Positions 1 through 10,309 of a DNA stretch of 42,097 bases are shown piece after piece. Source of the stretch: an uncultured Coriobacteriaceae bacterium (GTDB lineage: Bacteria; Actinomycetota; Coriobacteriia; Coriobacteriales; Atopobiaceae); NCBI GenBank assembly GCA_902778135.1, contig CACYWP010000026.1:1-42097 (forward strand), read 5' to 3'. Each line of letters starts with the position of its first letter. Position 1 is the stretch's first letter. The notes below the pieces were generated by a model, which ran no database searches, had not been told where the DNA came from, and was given only the letters and a program-made list of their open reading frames with translations. Position numbers and translations under genes: made by a program.

Positions 1-5
1 TTCGC

Positions 6-29
6 CGCGCCACCCGGCGGGGTGTCGCG
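6..29. repeat. GC-rich hairpin at window edge
   Basis: Arms CGCGCCACCC and GGGTGTCGCG pair at 9 of 10 positions around a 4-base loop. No T-tract follows on either strand. The rest of bases 1-123, downstream of the phosphohexomutase gene on the minus strand, shows no gene I can support. Confidence 0.4.
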
Positions 30-123
30 CGAGGAATAACTATACGCACCCGCGGGCCCCCCGTGGGCGACAATCGGGCGGCTCCACAAGCCCTACACAT
101 TTATGGCTCTCGAGCCGGTTTGG

Positions 124-1521
124 CTATGCGCGACCCCCCGATCTGGCAAGGGACACAGCCCAGGACAGGAGCGGTCGAACGGAGCCTGGAGCTGGGACTT
201 CTGCGCAGCATCGGGCCAGTTGACGGGACCTGGACAGGCGCACGAGCGCCCAAGACCCATCCGGCAGCTCGACGCGCAGCCCGCTGGGATGGGTGACGGC
301 CAGCGGAACCTGACCGCACACCTCGGGCGGGTTCAGGCCCGGAAGGACGTTGCGCAGCCGCTGCATCAACGAGAAGTCCAGCCTCACATCTTTACTTACA
401 TACTCGAAGGCGCCGACCTGGCGCTCGCACTCGTCGACCATGTCACGGACGCTCTCGCCCGTGCCCGCCATCAGCTCGACGATCATGGTCGCCGCTGCGA
501 GCCCATCGCGCTCGGGGAGGTGCGGCGGAACGCAGATCCCACCATATTCCTCGGTCGCAAGGATGACGTCCCCATCAGAGAACTCACCATATATGGCGTC
601 GAAGCCGACGGGGACCATCGTATGCTCCAGGTCCAGCCTCTCGGCATGCCGGGCGAATCGCACCGAGCTGGCGACCGTGGAGACGACGCGGCCGCGCATG
701 CCCCGCTGGCCGACGACATGCTCCAGCACGAGCGGGGCAAGGTCGTGCTGGGACACGAGGCGGCCCCGTGCATCGATGATGCCCATGCGATCGCCGTCGC
801 CGTCGAACACGATGCCCAGGTCGGCACGATGGCGCATGACGGCCCGCTCGCACTCGTCGACCCATGGCTCCCGCGCATCGGGATGCAGTCCGCGGAAGTC
901 GGGAACGTGCGCCTCGTGAATGTTGATGACCTCGCAGCCCAGGCGCTCGAAGAGTCGGCCGGCATAGCCCGCGGTCGCCCCATACATGCCGTCAACCACC
1001 ACACGCAGGCCCGACCCGGAGATGAGGGTCGAGTCCGCGAGGATGGCTATGTTGTCGAGATAGGAGCTGACCAGGTCCGCACGCTCGACCGAGGCGCGTG
1101 CATCGGTCGGCACTGATGATATGAGCTGCTCCACGCGATCCGCGAAGACCGGGTCGAGAGGACCGCCGTCGTGCTGGCGCACCAGCAGGCCCCCATACTC
1201 GCACGACGCCTCGGAGGCCGTGAGCATGACGCCGCCCACGCAGCGGGGGTTGGTCGCAATCGACCACGAGAGCGCGGGCGTGGGGCATACGCGGTCGCTG
1301 ACGACCACGTCAAGCCCCTGCGCCGCGATGACCTGGCCCGCCACCAGCGCGAGGCGCAGGGAGTCCCGACGCGTGTCATAGCCCACCATCACGGTCGAGC
1401 CGACCGCCCGATGCGCCCACGCCTGGCCGAGCGCCGCCGCGATGCGAACGACGCTCGACTCGTCGAAGCCGTCGCCCACGCGGGCGACCCAGCCATTGAC
1501 ACCGAAGCGCAGGGACCTCAT
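124..1521 (-). CDS. Phosphohexomutase family protein (phosphoglucomutase/phosphomannomutase type), degenerate active-site motifs
   Basis: 465 aa. It resembles alpha-D-phosphohexomutases that interconvert sugar 1- and 6-phosphates. The metal-binding DGDGDR loop (residues 240-245), the PVGFDAIYGE region and the sugar-binding segment TEEYGG...PPHLPERDG (about 323-340) fit the phosphoglucomutase-like branch. Two motifs are off: TASHNP reads TASEAS (101-106; the phospho-acceptor Ser is kept, HNP is lost), and the C-terminal phosphate loop RPSGTEP reads RLSRSRQ (428-434), in frame and correctly spaced. The start chosen is the ATG that opens the conserved LRFGVNGW segment; longer upstream starts run into galU. 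galU ends 7 bp upstream, so the pair is probably one operon making glucose-1-phosphate for UDP-glucose. Family membership is clear; catalytic competence and substrate are uncertain. Confidence 0.85.
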   Translation of the reverse strand: MRSLRFGVNGWVARVGDGFDESSVVRIAAALGQAWAHRAVGSTVMVGYDTRRDSLRLALVAGQVIAAQGLDVVVSDRVCPTPALSWSIATNPRCVGGVMLTASEASCEYGGLLVRQHDGGPLDPVFADRVEQLISSVPTDARASVERADLVSSYLDNIAILADSTLISGSGLRVVVDGMYGATAGYAGRLFERLGCEVINIHEAHVPDFRGLHPDAREPWVDECERAVMRHRADLGIVFDGDGDRMGIIDARGRLVSQHDLAPLVLEHVVGQRGMRGRVVSTVASSVRFARHAERLDLEHTMVPVGFDAIYGEFSDGDVILATEEYGGICVPPHLPERDGLAAATMIVELMAGTGESVRDMVDECERQVGAFEYVSKDVRLDFSLMQRLRNVLPGLNPPEVCGQVPLAVTHPSGLRVELPDGSWALVRLSRSRQLARCCAEVPAPGSVRPLLSWAVSLARSGGRA

Positions 1522-1528
1522 GGCATGA

Positions 1529-2431
1529 CTAGACGAGGCCGCGCGCGGCGTCGCCCAGCTCCTCGAGGAATGCGGCACGGTAGGTGTCGCTGGCCAGCGC
1601 GAGACGGGCGTTGGTGGCCGCCCAGGCCGCGGGGGTGCCCGTGTCGCAGCCCTCCGCGGGGTCGACGACCAGCGCGTACATTTCCTCGGTCTCCAGCAGG
1701 CGCTCCATGGCATCGGTCAGCTGGATCTCGCCGCCGGCACCGGCTCCCTGGGTCGCCAGGAGGTCCATGATAGCCGGTGACAGCAGGTAGCGGCCGACGA
1801 TGAACAGGTGCGACGGGGCCTCCTCGGGAGCAGGCTTCTCCACCAGCCCGGTCACCTTCCAGACGGCACCCTCCTGCTCGCCGGTGGCGTCGACACCTGG
1901 CAGCGAACCGACGCACTCGCCACCGATGATGCCGTAGCGACTGACCTGGTCGGCGGGAACCGGCGCGACCGCGATGACCGATGCGCCCCCGTGCTCGCGC
2001 GAGACGCGCTCCATGTTGACGCACATCTGGCGGTCGGGTACGAAGTAGTCGCCCAGCAGGATGAAGAAGGGCTCGTCGCCCACCTCCTCCGCCGCGCAAT
2101 GGACCGCGTGGCCCAGGCCGAGCGGCTGGTCCTGGTAGACGAAGGAGACTGGCAGGCTGGAGGCCGCATGCACCGCATCGGCCAACGCATCCTTGCCGCT
2201 GTCGTGCAGCATGGCCTCGAAGTCCTCGTCCACGCTGAAGTAGCGCTCCATCTCCGGCTTGGCATGCGAGTTGACGATGACGACGCCGTCGACGCCGTCG
2301 GGCTCGAGTGCCTCCTCCACCACATATTGGATGACCGGCTTGTCAAGCACCGGCAGGAGCTCCTTTGCGGAGCACTTGGTCGCAGGCAGGAAGCGGGTGC
2401 CCAGACCCGCCGCGGGAATGATCGCCTTCAT
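1529..2431 (-). CDS. galU: UTP--glucose-1-phosphate uridylyltransferase
   Basis: 300 aa, the usual GalU length. It makes UDP-glucose and pyrophosphate from UTP and glucose-1-phosphate in the cytoplasm, feeding glycolipid, wall polysaccharide and galactose metabolism. The N-terminal nucleotide-binding signature AAGLGTRFLPATK is followed by KELLPVLDKPVIQYVVEEA, then FILLGDYF (the acidic metal/UTP site) and the VEKP segment. Within the family motif TKAIPKE, this protein has TKCSAKE. The gene starts with ATG after a GGAGG-type ribosome site and has a clear promoter about 35-60 bp upstream. The mutase gene follows after 7 bp. Confidence 0.96.
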   Translation of the reverse strand: MKAIIPAAGLGTRFLPATKCSAKELLPVLDKPVIQYVVEEALEPDGVDGVVIVNSHAKPEMERYFSVDEDFEAMLHDSGKDALADAVHAASSLPVSFVYQDQPLGLGHAVHCAAEEVGDEPFFILLGDYFVPDRQMCVNMERVSREHGGASVIAVAPVPADQVSRYGIIGGECVGSLPGVDATGEQEGAVWKVTGLVEKPAPEEAPSHLFIVGRYLLSPAIMDLLATQGAGAGGEIQLTDAMERLLETEEMYALVVDPAEGCDTGTPAAWAATNARLALASDTYRAAFLEELGDAARGLV

Positions 2432-2462
2432 GGCTACCTCCGTCGTGTGACGTCCTCGTTAT

Positions 2463-2493
2463 CGTATAGAGTCCCAAAAAGCATACCCGTCAA
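2463..2493 (-). promoter_or_regulatory. Predicted galU promoter
   Basis: On the minus strand there is a -35 TTGACG (2493-2488) and a -10 read as CTATAC with an 18-bp spacer, or TATACG with 19 bp (2468-2463). It lies 32 bp upstream of the galU ATG. Confidence 0.65.
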
Positions 2494-2515
2494 AAGCGGT
2501 CAGCAGACTCCCCTT

Positions 2516-2538
2516 CCCGCAGATGGCAAATCTGCGGG
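2516..2538. repeat. Perfect 9-bp inverted repeat upstream of the galU promoter
   Basis: CCCGCAGAT and ATCTGCGGG surround a GGCAA loop. It sits between the dtxR-side hairpin and the galU -35 box. There is no T-tract on either side, so it may be an operator or an accessory RNA hairpin rather than a terminator. Confidence 0.55.
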
Positions 2539-2557
2539 ACGGACGAGACACGAAAGA

Positions 2558-2589
2558 CGGCACGGACCCGGTGCTTCGGATCCGTGCCG
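2558..2589 (-). terminator. Probable terminator of the DtxR-family gene
   Basis: Stem CGGCACGGA / TCCGTGCCG (9 bp perfect, 14-base loop) lies 28 bp past the regulator stop on the minus strand and is followed by TCTTTCGTG, a weak U-tract. Confidence 0.55.
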
Positions 2590-2616
2590 CAAGGCTGGCG
2601 GTCTTTTGTCGCGAGG

Positions 2617-3039
2617 TCAGTCGACCTCGATGCCCTGGCGCTCCAGGTACTCGCACCAGCGCCGCATCGTGTCCTCGGAGAGGTCGTGCTCCATCAGGCA
2701 GGCCTCGTCGTCGGCGGTCTGGTCGTCGACGCCCAGCTCCTTGATCAGGAACGAGCGCAGCGTGCGGTGGCGGTGCCACACGTCCTTGGCATACGTGCAT
2801 CCCTGCGGCGTCAGGGTGACGCGACCGTAGCGGGTCTGCTCGACCATGCCATGCTCCTTGAGCGTGGATATGGCCTTGTTGACGCTGGCCTTCGAGACAT
2901 CGAGCTGCTCGGCGACGTCAACGGAGCGGATGCCGGTGTCGAATGCGTCCTGCTCCACCATGATGCGGTAGATGGACTCGAGGTAGTCCTCGCTGGCCAT
3001 GCTGAGGCTGTTGGGTCCATGGGTTTCGGTGCGTGCCAC
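2617..3039 (-). CDS. DtxR/MntR-family metal-dependent transcriptional regulator
   Basis: 140 aa, the two-domain MntR length (winged helix plus dimerisation domain, no C-terminal SH3-like domain). It likely represses metal-uptake or homeostasis genes when loaded with Mn(II) or Fe(II). The N-terminal SEDYLESIY aligns with MntR MEDYIEQIY, giving Asp18 and Glu21 as ligands. The helix-turn-helix spans about 37-66. The second half has His91 and the DEACLMEH segment (Cys114, Glu117, His118), which resembles DtxR/IdeR rather than MntR, so the metal site looks hybrid. Start is GTG at 3039 with AGGAGGT-like GGAGGT 6 bp upstream. A perfect inverted repeat overlaps its promoter, suggesting autorepression. 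No transporter target lies in the window. Confidence 0.92.
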   Translation of the reverse strand: MARTETHGPNSLSMASEDYLESIYRIMVEQDAFDTGIRSVDVAEQLDVSKASVNKAISTLKEHGMVEQTRYGRVTLTPQGCTYAKDVWHRHRTLRSFLIKELGVDDQTADDEACLMEHDLSEDTMRRWCEYLERQGIEVD

Positions 3040-3070
3040 AGCTATACCTCCGATGCGTCAGGTTCGAATG

Positions 3071-3092
3071 GTTAGTTTGTACCCAAACTAAC
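3071..3092. promoter_or_regulatory. Predicted DtxR/MntR operator (autoregulatory)
   Basis: A perfect inverted repeat with arms GTTAGTTTG and CAAACTAAC around a TACC spacer, 22 bp in all. It covers the predicted -10 element of the regulator gene and lies 32 bp upstream of its start codon. AT-rich palindromes of this size are typical of DtxR/MntR-family boxes. Confidence 0.75.
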
Positions 3093-3104
3093 GATTTCGT
3101 GCAA
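3076..3104 (-). promoter_or_regulatory. Predicted promoter of the DtxR-family gene
   Basis: On the minus strand TTGCAC (3104-3099) and TACAAA (3081-3076) are 17 bp apart. The -10 lies inside the operator palindrome. Confidence 0.6.
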
Positions 3105-3180
3105 GCTCGCAGCTGGCAGACGGTTGGCTGGGGAGAGTCCGTCCGAAGCAGCCCGGTCGACCTGGCGAAAGGTCCCGTTC

Positions 3181-4458
3181 CTACAGCACGTTTGCGTCAG
3201 GGACGCTCGTGCGCTCGACGTGGGCGCCCAGGGCCTGCAGCTTCTCGACGAAGCGCTCGTAGCCACGGTCGATGTGGTAGATGTCGGAGACCACCGTCGT
3301 GCCGTCGGCAACCAGCCCGGCCATCACCAGCGCGGCACCGCCGCGCAGGTCGGGGGACTTGACCTCGGCACCGGAGAATCCGGAGACCCCGTGGACGATG
3401 GCGTGATGGCCCTCGATGCGGATGTCGGCACCCATGCGCTGCAGCTCGCTGGCGAACATGAAGCGGTTCTCGAAGACGTTCTCGGTGACGATGCACGAGC
3501 CGCTGCCCAGAGCTAGCAGGCACATGGTCTGGGCCTGCATGTCGGTGGGGAAGCCGGGGAACGGCAGGGTCTGGATGTCGACCGACGACAGCGGGCCCTC
3601 GCGCCAGACGCGCACGGCTCGGCGCTCGCGCTCGATGGTGATGCCCATCTGCTCGTACTTGCGCAGGACCAGTCCCAGGTGGATGGGCTCGAACCCGCGT
3701 ACCTCGACGGGGTCGCCGGTGATGCCGGCCATCGCGATGAAGGTGCCGGCCTCGATGCGGTCGCCCACGACCTCGTGGGTGACGGGATGCAGCTCGTCGA
3801 CGCCCTCGATCTCGATGACGGGAGACCCCGCGCCGCCGATCTTGGCCCCCATCTCGTTGAGGAGGTTGGCCAGGTCGACGATCTCGGGCTCGCGCGCGGC
3901 GTTGTAGATCGTCGTCACGCCCTTGGCGCGCACCGACGCCATCATGAGGTTCTCGGTGGCACCGACGCTGGCGAAGTCGAGCGTCACGGTGTCGCCCCGC
4001 AGGCCACGGGGGGCCGTGGCGTTGATGTCGCCATGGTCGAGGTCGAACTCGACTCCCAGCGCCTGGAGGCCCAGGATGTGCATGTCGATCTTGCGGGCGC
4101 CGATGTTGCAGCCGCCCGGCATGGCGACGGTGGCCTTGCCGAAGCGCCCCAGCAGCGGGCCGAGCACGGCCGTGGAGGCACGCATCTGGGCCACCAGCTG
4201 GTACGGCGTCACCCAGCTCGTCACCGTGGAGGTGTCGATGCTGAGCGTATGCTCGTCGACCACCTCGATCTGTGCGCCGAGGCGCTTGAGGACCTTGCCC
4301 ATCACGTGGACGTCGGCGATGTTAGGGACGTTGGTCAGCGTGTTGACCCCTGGCGCCAGGATTGTGGCTGCCATGAGCTTGAGCGCCGAGTTCTTTGCTC
4401 CCTCTACCTTCACCACGCCACTGACGTGGTGACCTCCCTCGATGCGAATGACGTCCAA
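3181..4458 (-). CDS. murA: UDP-N-acetylglucosamine 1-carboxyvinyltransferase
   Basis: 425 aa, the normal MurA length. It transfers enolpyruvate from PEP to UDP-GlcNAc, the first committed step of peptidoglycan synthesis, in the cytoplasm. The N-terminal GAKNSALKLMAATIL carries the conserved Lys22-Asn23, and the catalytic Cys is Cys117 in PGGCNIGARKIDMH, so the fosfomycin-target Cys is present rather than replaced by Asp. The C-terminal half keeps PGFPTDMQAQ. The gene begins 18 bp after atpC, so it is probably co-transcribed with the ATP synthase genes, an arrangement found in other Gram-positive bacteria. Confidence 0.97.
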   Translation of the reverse strand: MDVIRIEGGHHVSGVVKVEGAKNSALKLMAATILAPGVNTLTNVPNIADVHVMGKVLKRLGAQIEVVDEHTLSIDTSTVTSWVTPYQLVAQMRASTAVLGPLLGRFGKATVAMPGGCNIGARKIDMHILGLQALGVEFDLDHGDINATAPRGLRGDTVTLDFASVGATENLMMASVRAKGVTTIYNAAREPEIVDLANLLNEMGAKIGGAGSPVIEIEGVDELHPVTHEVVGDRIEAGTFIAMAGITGDPVEVRGFEPIHLGLVLRKYEQMGITIERERRAVRVWREGPLSSVDIQTLPFPGFPTDMQAQTMCLLALGSGSCIVTENVFENRFMFASELQRMGADIRIEGHHAIVHGVSGFSGAEVKSPDLRGGAALVMAGLVADGTTVVSDIYHIDRGYERFVEKLQALGAHVERTSVPDANVL

Positions 4459-4476
4459 AGTGGCCCTCCGAGTGTG

Positions 4477-4902
4477 CTACGCGTCGTGCTCCTGCGGTGC
4501 GTTCTGCAGCAGCAGGTCGCACCATGCAATCTTGTTGTCATAGTATGCACGACGCCCGTCACCCTCGGGCAGCTCGTCGCGAGAAGCCACGGCCTTACCA
4601 CGGGTCGCACGCACCACGTCGGGCTCGATGTCGTCACTGCGCCGCGCGTGGTCGGCAAGGATGATCACCTGTGTGGGCGTAATCTCGGCATAGCCGCCCG
4701 AGATGATGACCTTCACCATGTCCCCGCCCTCCTCGGGCAGGCGATGGATGCGCACGATGCCGTTGCCCAACGCGACGATCTCGGGCGCGTGGCCAGGCCA
4801 CACGCCCAGCTCGCCGGTGGGCGTCACCAGCACCATGCTGGCGATCGGCCCCTCGTACAGCAGGCGGTCGGGACGTACGAACTGGCAGGTAATCTGGGCC
4901 AT
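4477..4902 (-). CDS. atpC: F1Fo ATP synthase epsilon subunit
   Basis: 141 aa. Epsilon is part of the F1 central stalk, couples the c-ring to gamma and can inhibit ATP hydrolysis. The N-terminal beta-barrel is typical: VRPDRLLYEG, then VTPTGELGVWPGHAPEIVALGNG. The C-terminal helical hairpin is present (HARRSDDIEPDVVRATRGKA) but followed by a short charged tail. It begins 6 bp after atpD and precedes murA by 18 bp, so it is the last ATP synthase gene of the operon. Confidence 0.95.
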   Translation of the reverse strand: MAQITCQFVRPDRLLYEGPIASMVLVTPTGELGVWPGHAPEIVALGNGIVRIHRLPEEGGDMVKVIISGGYAEITPTQVIILADHARRSDDIEPDVVRATRGKAVASRDELPEGDGRRAYYDNKIAWCDLLLQNAPQEHDA

Positions 4903-4908
4903 GGATGC

Positions 4909-7301
<2,393 letters not shown>

Positions 7302-7313
7302 GCGGCGCCGTCC

Positions 7314-8927
7314 TTACGCCTGAGCGTCGGCCTCGTCGGCCGCGCCGTCGTCGACAAAGTCATGGCTGAACTCCTCGATGGCCGCCTTGAGCCGGTCGGC
7401 CAGCTCGTCGGAGATCTTGCCCTTGCGCACCTCGTCGCGCAGCTCCGGGTAGCGCTCCCTCATGAAGGCCGCCAGGCCGTCACGGAAGGGCACGACCTGG
7501 GACAGGTCGAGGTCGTCGGTGTAGTTCTCCTTGGCGGCATAGATCGCAATGACCTGGTCGGCTACGTCGAGGGCCGCGTAGCGCTTCTGCTTGAGCAGCT
7601 CCATCATGTGGGCGCCGTGGTTGAGCTGGTACTGCGTGGCCTCGTCGAGGTCGGAGCCGAACTGCGCGAAGGCCTGCTTCTCGCGGTAGCTCGCGAGGTC
7701 GAGGCGCAGCGTGCCGGCCACCTGCTTCATGGAGGCGAGCTGGGCGGCACCACCGACGCGCGACACCGAGATACCCACGTCGACTGCCGGGCGCTGGCCC
7801 TGGAAGAAGAGGTTCGACTGCAGGTAGATCTGGCCATCGGTGATGGAGATGACGTTGGTCGGGATGTAGGCCGAGACGTCGCCCTCCTGGGTCTCGATGA
7901 TCGGCAGGGCCGTCATCGAGCCGGCACCGTTCTCGTCGCTCATCTTGACCGCGCGCTCGAGGAGGCGGGAATGCAGGTAGAAGATGTCGCCGGGGAACGC
8001 CTCGCGTCCGGGCGGGCGATGCAGCGTCAGGGACATCTGGCGGTAGGCGACGGCCTGCTTGGAGAGGTCGTCGTAGACGATGAGGACGTGGCCGCCAGGA
8101 TGCTCGGCATCGGCGGGGTTACCGTCCTTGTCGTTGTACATGAAGAACTCGCCGATTGCGGCACCGGCCATCGGGGCGATGTACTGCAGCGGGGCCGAGT
8201 CGGCCGCCGTGGCGGAAACGATGATGGTCTTCTCCAGCACGCCGTAGCGCTCGAGCGTCTTGCGGATGGCCGCGACGGTCGACGCCTTCTGGCCGACGGC
8301 CACGTAGATGCAGACCATGTCGGTGTCGCGCTGGTTGATGATGGCGTCGATGGCGATGGCGGTCTTGCCCGTCTTGCGGTCGCCGATGACCAGCTCGCGC
8401 TGGCCGCGGCCGATGGGCACCATGGCGTCGATGGCCACGAGGCCCGTCTGGACGGGCTCGCACACCGGCTGGCGCTCCATGATGCCGGGCGCCTTGAACT
8501 CGATGGGGCGGTAGTGCGTGGCGATGATGGGGCCCCTGCCGTCGATGGGCTGGCCCAGCGGGTTGACCACGCGTCCGAGCATGTCTCGTCCGACCGGGAT
8601 GCTCATGACCTGGCCGGTCGTCTGACACTCGTCGCCCTCCTTGATGGTGTCGACGTCGCCGAAGAGCACCACGCCGACCTCGTCCTCCTCGAGGTTCTGT
8701 GCGAGGCCATAGACGTTCTTGCCCGTCGTCGAGCTGGTGAGCTGCAGCAGCTCGCCCGACATGGCGGTCTTCAGGCCCGCCACGTGCGCGATGCCGTCAC
8801 CAACCTCGATGACGCGCGCGGCCTCGTGGGTCTCGGGCTTGAGCTCCATGGCGTTCAGGCGCCTCTCGAGCTCGCTGATGATGGAACCTGCCATGACCGA
8901 GTCGAATCGGGAATCGTCGCGTGCCAT
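7314..8927 (-). CDS. atpA: F1Fo ATP synthase alpha subunit
   Basis: 537 aa, longer than the usual 500-515 because of short N- and C-terminal extensions (the C-terminus is acidic, ending near DEADAQA). Alpha is the non-catalytic nucleotide-binding F1 subunit and supplies the arginine finger. The P-loop reads GDRKTGKT (182-189), where most homologues have [26 protein letters not shown] precedes it and the [10 protein letters not shown] segment with its Arg follows later. The start codon overlaps the atpH stop as TAATG. Confidence 0.97.
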   Translation of the reverse strand: MARDDSRFDSVMAGSIISELERRLNAMELKPETHEAARVIEVGDGIAHVAGLKTAMSGELLQLTSSTTGKNVYGLAQNLEEDEVGVVLFGDVDTIKEGDECQTTGQVMSIPVGRDMLGRVVNPLGQPIDGRGPIIATHYRPIEFKAPGIMERQPVCEPVQTGLVAIDAMVPIGRGQRELVIGDRKTGKTAIAIDAIINQRDTDMVCIYVAVGQKASTVAAIRKTLERYGVLEKTIIVSATAADSAPLQYIAPMAGAAIGEFFMYNDKDGNPADAEHPGGHVLIVYDDLSKQAVAYRQMSLTLHRPPGREAFPGDIFYLHSRLLERAVKMSDENGAGSMTALPIIETQEGDVSAYIPTNVISITDGQIYLQSNLFFQGQRPAVDVGISVSRVGGAAQLASMKQVAGTLRLDLASYREKQAFAQFGSDLDEATQYQLNHGAHMMELLKQKRYAALDVADQVIAIYAAKENYTDDLDLSQVVPFRDGLAAFMRERYPELRDEVRKGKISDELADRLKAAIEEFSHDFVDDGAADEADAQA

Positions 8928-9400
8928 TACTCGTCGTCACCCCCTACGAAACTGGACGAGAGCGTCTTGCGTATGTTGACGAGGTGCGTGCGCACGGAGG
9001 CGTCACGCCTGTGGCCACGCGCCTCGATGATGATGCCGCCCAGGATCTTGGGCTCCACGTGCTCGACCAGGTAGACCGGCCGGTCGAAGTCCCTCTCGCA
9101 CTTCTCCTTGACCTTGGCGCGCAGCTCGTCGCCCATCGGGACGGCCGTGGTGACGTCGACCGAGATGGTGAGGTCACCGTTGTCGAGGCGCTCCTTGAAC
9201 TCGCGGTAGACCTGGTCGATGAGGTGGTCCTCGTTGGCGTTGTCCATGCGGGCGATGGTCTCGAGCATCTCGGGCGAGAACTTGATGGCATGGCGGAGCT
9301 GCTGGAGGTCGCGCGCGGAGCGGCCCTCGGCCGCCGCGGCATCCATCAGCATGCGCGTGTAGGCCTCGACCTTGTCGGTGTCGGTGCGCTTAGTCGTCAT
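8927..9400 (-). CDS. atpH: F1Fo ATP synthase delta subunit
   Basis: 157 aa, about 20 residues shorter than typical delta, mainly in the N-terminal helical domain that binds alpha. Delta links F1 to the b-subunit stator. The C-terminal part is recognisable: [24 protein letters not shown] matches the family pattern of a Gly-Gly pair followed by D-x-SV-R. Position between atpF and atpA, with an 11-bp overlap with atpF, confirms the assignment even though delta is the least conserved subunit. Confidence 0.92.
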   Translation of the reverse strand: MTTKRTDTDKVEAYTRMLMDAAAAEGRSARDLQQLRHAIKFSPEMLETIARMDNANEDHLIDQVYREFKERLDNGDLTISVDVTTAVPMGDELRAKVKEKCERDFDRPVYLVEHVEPKILGGIIIEARGHRRDASVRTHLVNIRKTLSSSFVGGDDE

Positions 9401-9989
9401 TCAGACTACCCACTTCCGCAAGATACTTGATGGCAAGCTCGCGCTGCTGCTGGACGTCCAGCCCGTCGCCGATCACCTTGCTGGCAATCTGCACGGAAAG
9501 GTCGACCACCTGGCCGGAGAGCTCGGCCATGGCCCTGGCGCGCTCGGCGTCGATGACGTCGTGGGCCTTGGCGATGATGGCCTGGGACTCCTCCTGGGCC
9601 TTTGCGAGCATGTCGGCACGCAGGACCTCGGCGTCGCGCTTGGCCTCGGCCACGATGGCATCGGCCTTGCGGTCGGCGGCCTCGAGCCGGGCGGCGATCT
9701 TGGCCTTGGCCTCGTCGGCCTCGGTGCGCGCGGTCTGGGCGGCATCGAGGTCGCCCTGGATCTTGTTCTCGCGCTCCTCCATCATGCCCAGGACCATGGG
9801 CCAGGCGAACTTGGCCATGAGGAACCAGATGATCAGGAAGGCAACGCAGGCCGGGATGAACTCTGCCATGTTCGGCATGAGCAGCTTCATGCCCGTGTTC
9901 TCCTCGGCAAGCGCGACTGCGGGCGCACCGAGGTTAAGGATGGCTGCACCCGTCATAGCCTGCAGGATGCGTGTTTGGGTCTGTGTCAT
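9390..9989 (-). CDS. atpF: F1Fo ATP synthase b subunit
   Basis: 199 aa. It forms the peripheral stalk that holds F1 to Fo. One membrane helix (about 43-62, FIPACVAFLIIWFLMAKFAW) is followed by a long charged, Ala/Glu-rich helix (about 70-170) typical of the b dimer. Unlike E. coli b, there are about 35 extra residues ahead of the membrane helix with a small hydrophobic stretch ending APAVALAEENTG, which resembles a signal peptide with an A-x-A cleavage site. The gene follows atpE by 39 bp and overlaps atpH by 11 bp. Confidence 0.94.
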   Translation of the reverse strand: MTQTQTRILQAMTGAAILNLGAPAVALAEENTGMKLLMPNMAEFIPACVAFLIIWFLMAKFAWPMVLGMMEERENKIQGDLDAAQTARTEADEAKAKIAARLEAADRKADAIVAEAKRDAEVLRADMLAKAQEESQAIIAKAHDVIDAERARAMAELSGQVVDLSVQIASKVIGDGLDVQQQRELAIKYLAEVGSLNDD

Positions 9990-10028
9990 TGCTTCTCTCC
10001 TACTGCATAGTCGGCTTCGGCGGGACGC

Positions 10029-10217
10029 CTACATGATGGCGACGACGAAGCCGATCAGGCACAGGGCCTCGATGAAAGCCGAGGCCAGAATGAAGACGGT
10101 GAACAGACGGCCTTGCACCTCAGGCTGACGAGCCATGGAGTTAGCCACTGCCGAAGAGGCAAGTCCGATGCCCAATGCAGCGCCGATAACGCACAGACCA
10201 TAACCGATGACGTTCAC
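10029..10217 (-). CDS. atpE: F1Fo ATP synthase c subunit
   Basis: 62 aa from the GTG at 10217, which has a strong AAAGGAGGA ribosome site immediately upstream. A longer frame from an ATG at 10277 has no ribosome site and its start lies inside a hairpin. Two membrane helices (about 2-24 and 38-60) flank the polar loop ARQPEVQGRLF. The ion-carrying Glu50 is in SAFIEALCL. The residue after Glu is Ala, and helix 1 has no Gln at the Na+-ligand position, so proton coupling is inferred. It is short for a c subunit (usual 70-85) because both termini are trimmed. Confidence 0.93.
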   Translation of the reverse strand: MNVIGYGLCVIGAALGIGLASSAVANSMARQPEVQGRLFTVFILASAFIEALCLIGFVVAIM

Positions 10218-10276
10218 AGTTCCTCCTTTGTCATTCGCCAGGACCGCCCTGACGAGTTCCAAGACGCGCTTATGCA

Positions 10277-10299
10277 TCGCGGACCGAACGTGTCCGCGA
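10277..10299 (-). repeat. Intercistronic hairpin between atpB and atpE
   Basis: Perfect 8-bp stem TCGCGGAC / GTCCGCGA with a 7-base loop, 10 bp after the atpB stop and about 60 bp before the atpE start. No U-tract follows on the minus strand, so it is not an obvious terminator. Confidence 0.6.
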
Positions 10300-10309
10300 A
10301 AAGCCTAAC

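Noticed and set aside
1..123. Possible tRNA or other small RNA gene at the left edge
   Set aside because: No cloverleaf, anticodon arm or T-loop motif could be found on either strand; only a GC-rich hairpin is visible.
10029..10277. Longer 82-aa version of the ATP synthase c subunit
   Set aside because: The ATG at 10277 has no ribosome site and lies in a hairpin; the GTG at 10217 has a strong one and begins at the first membrane helix.
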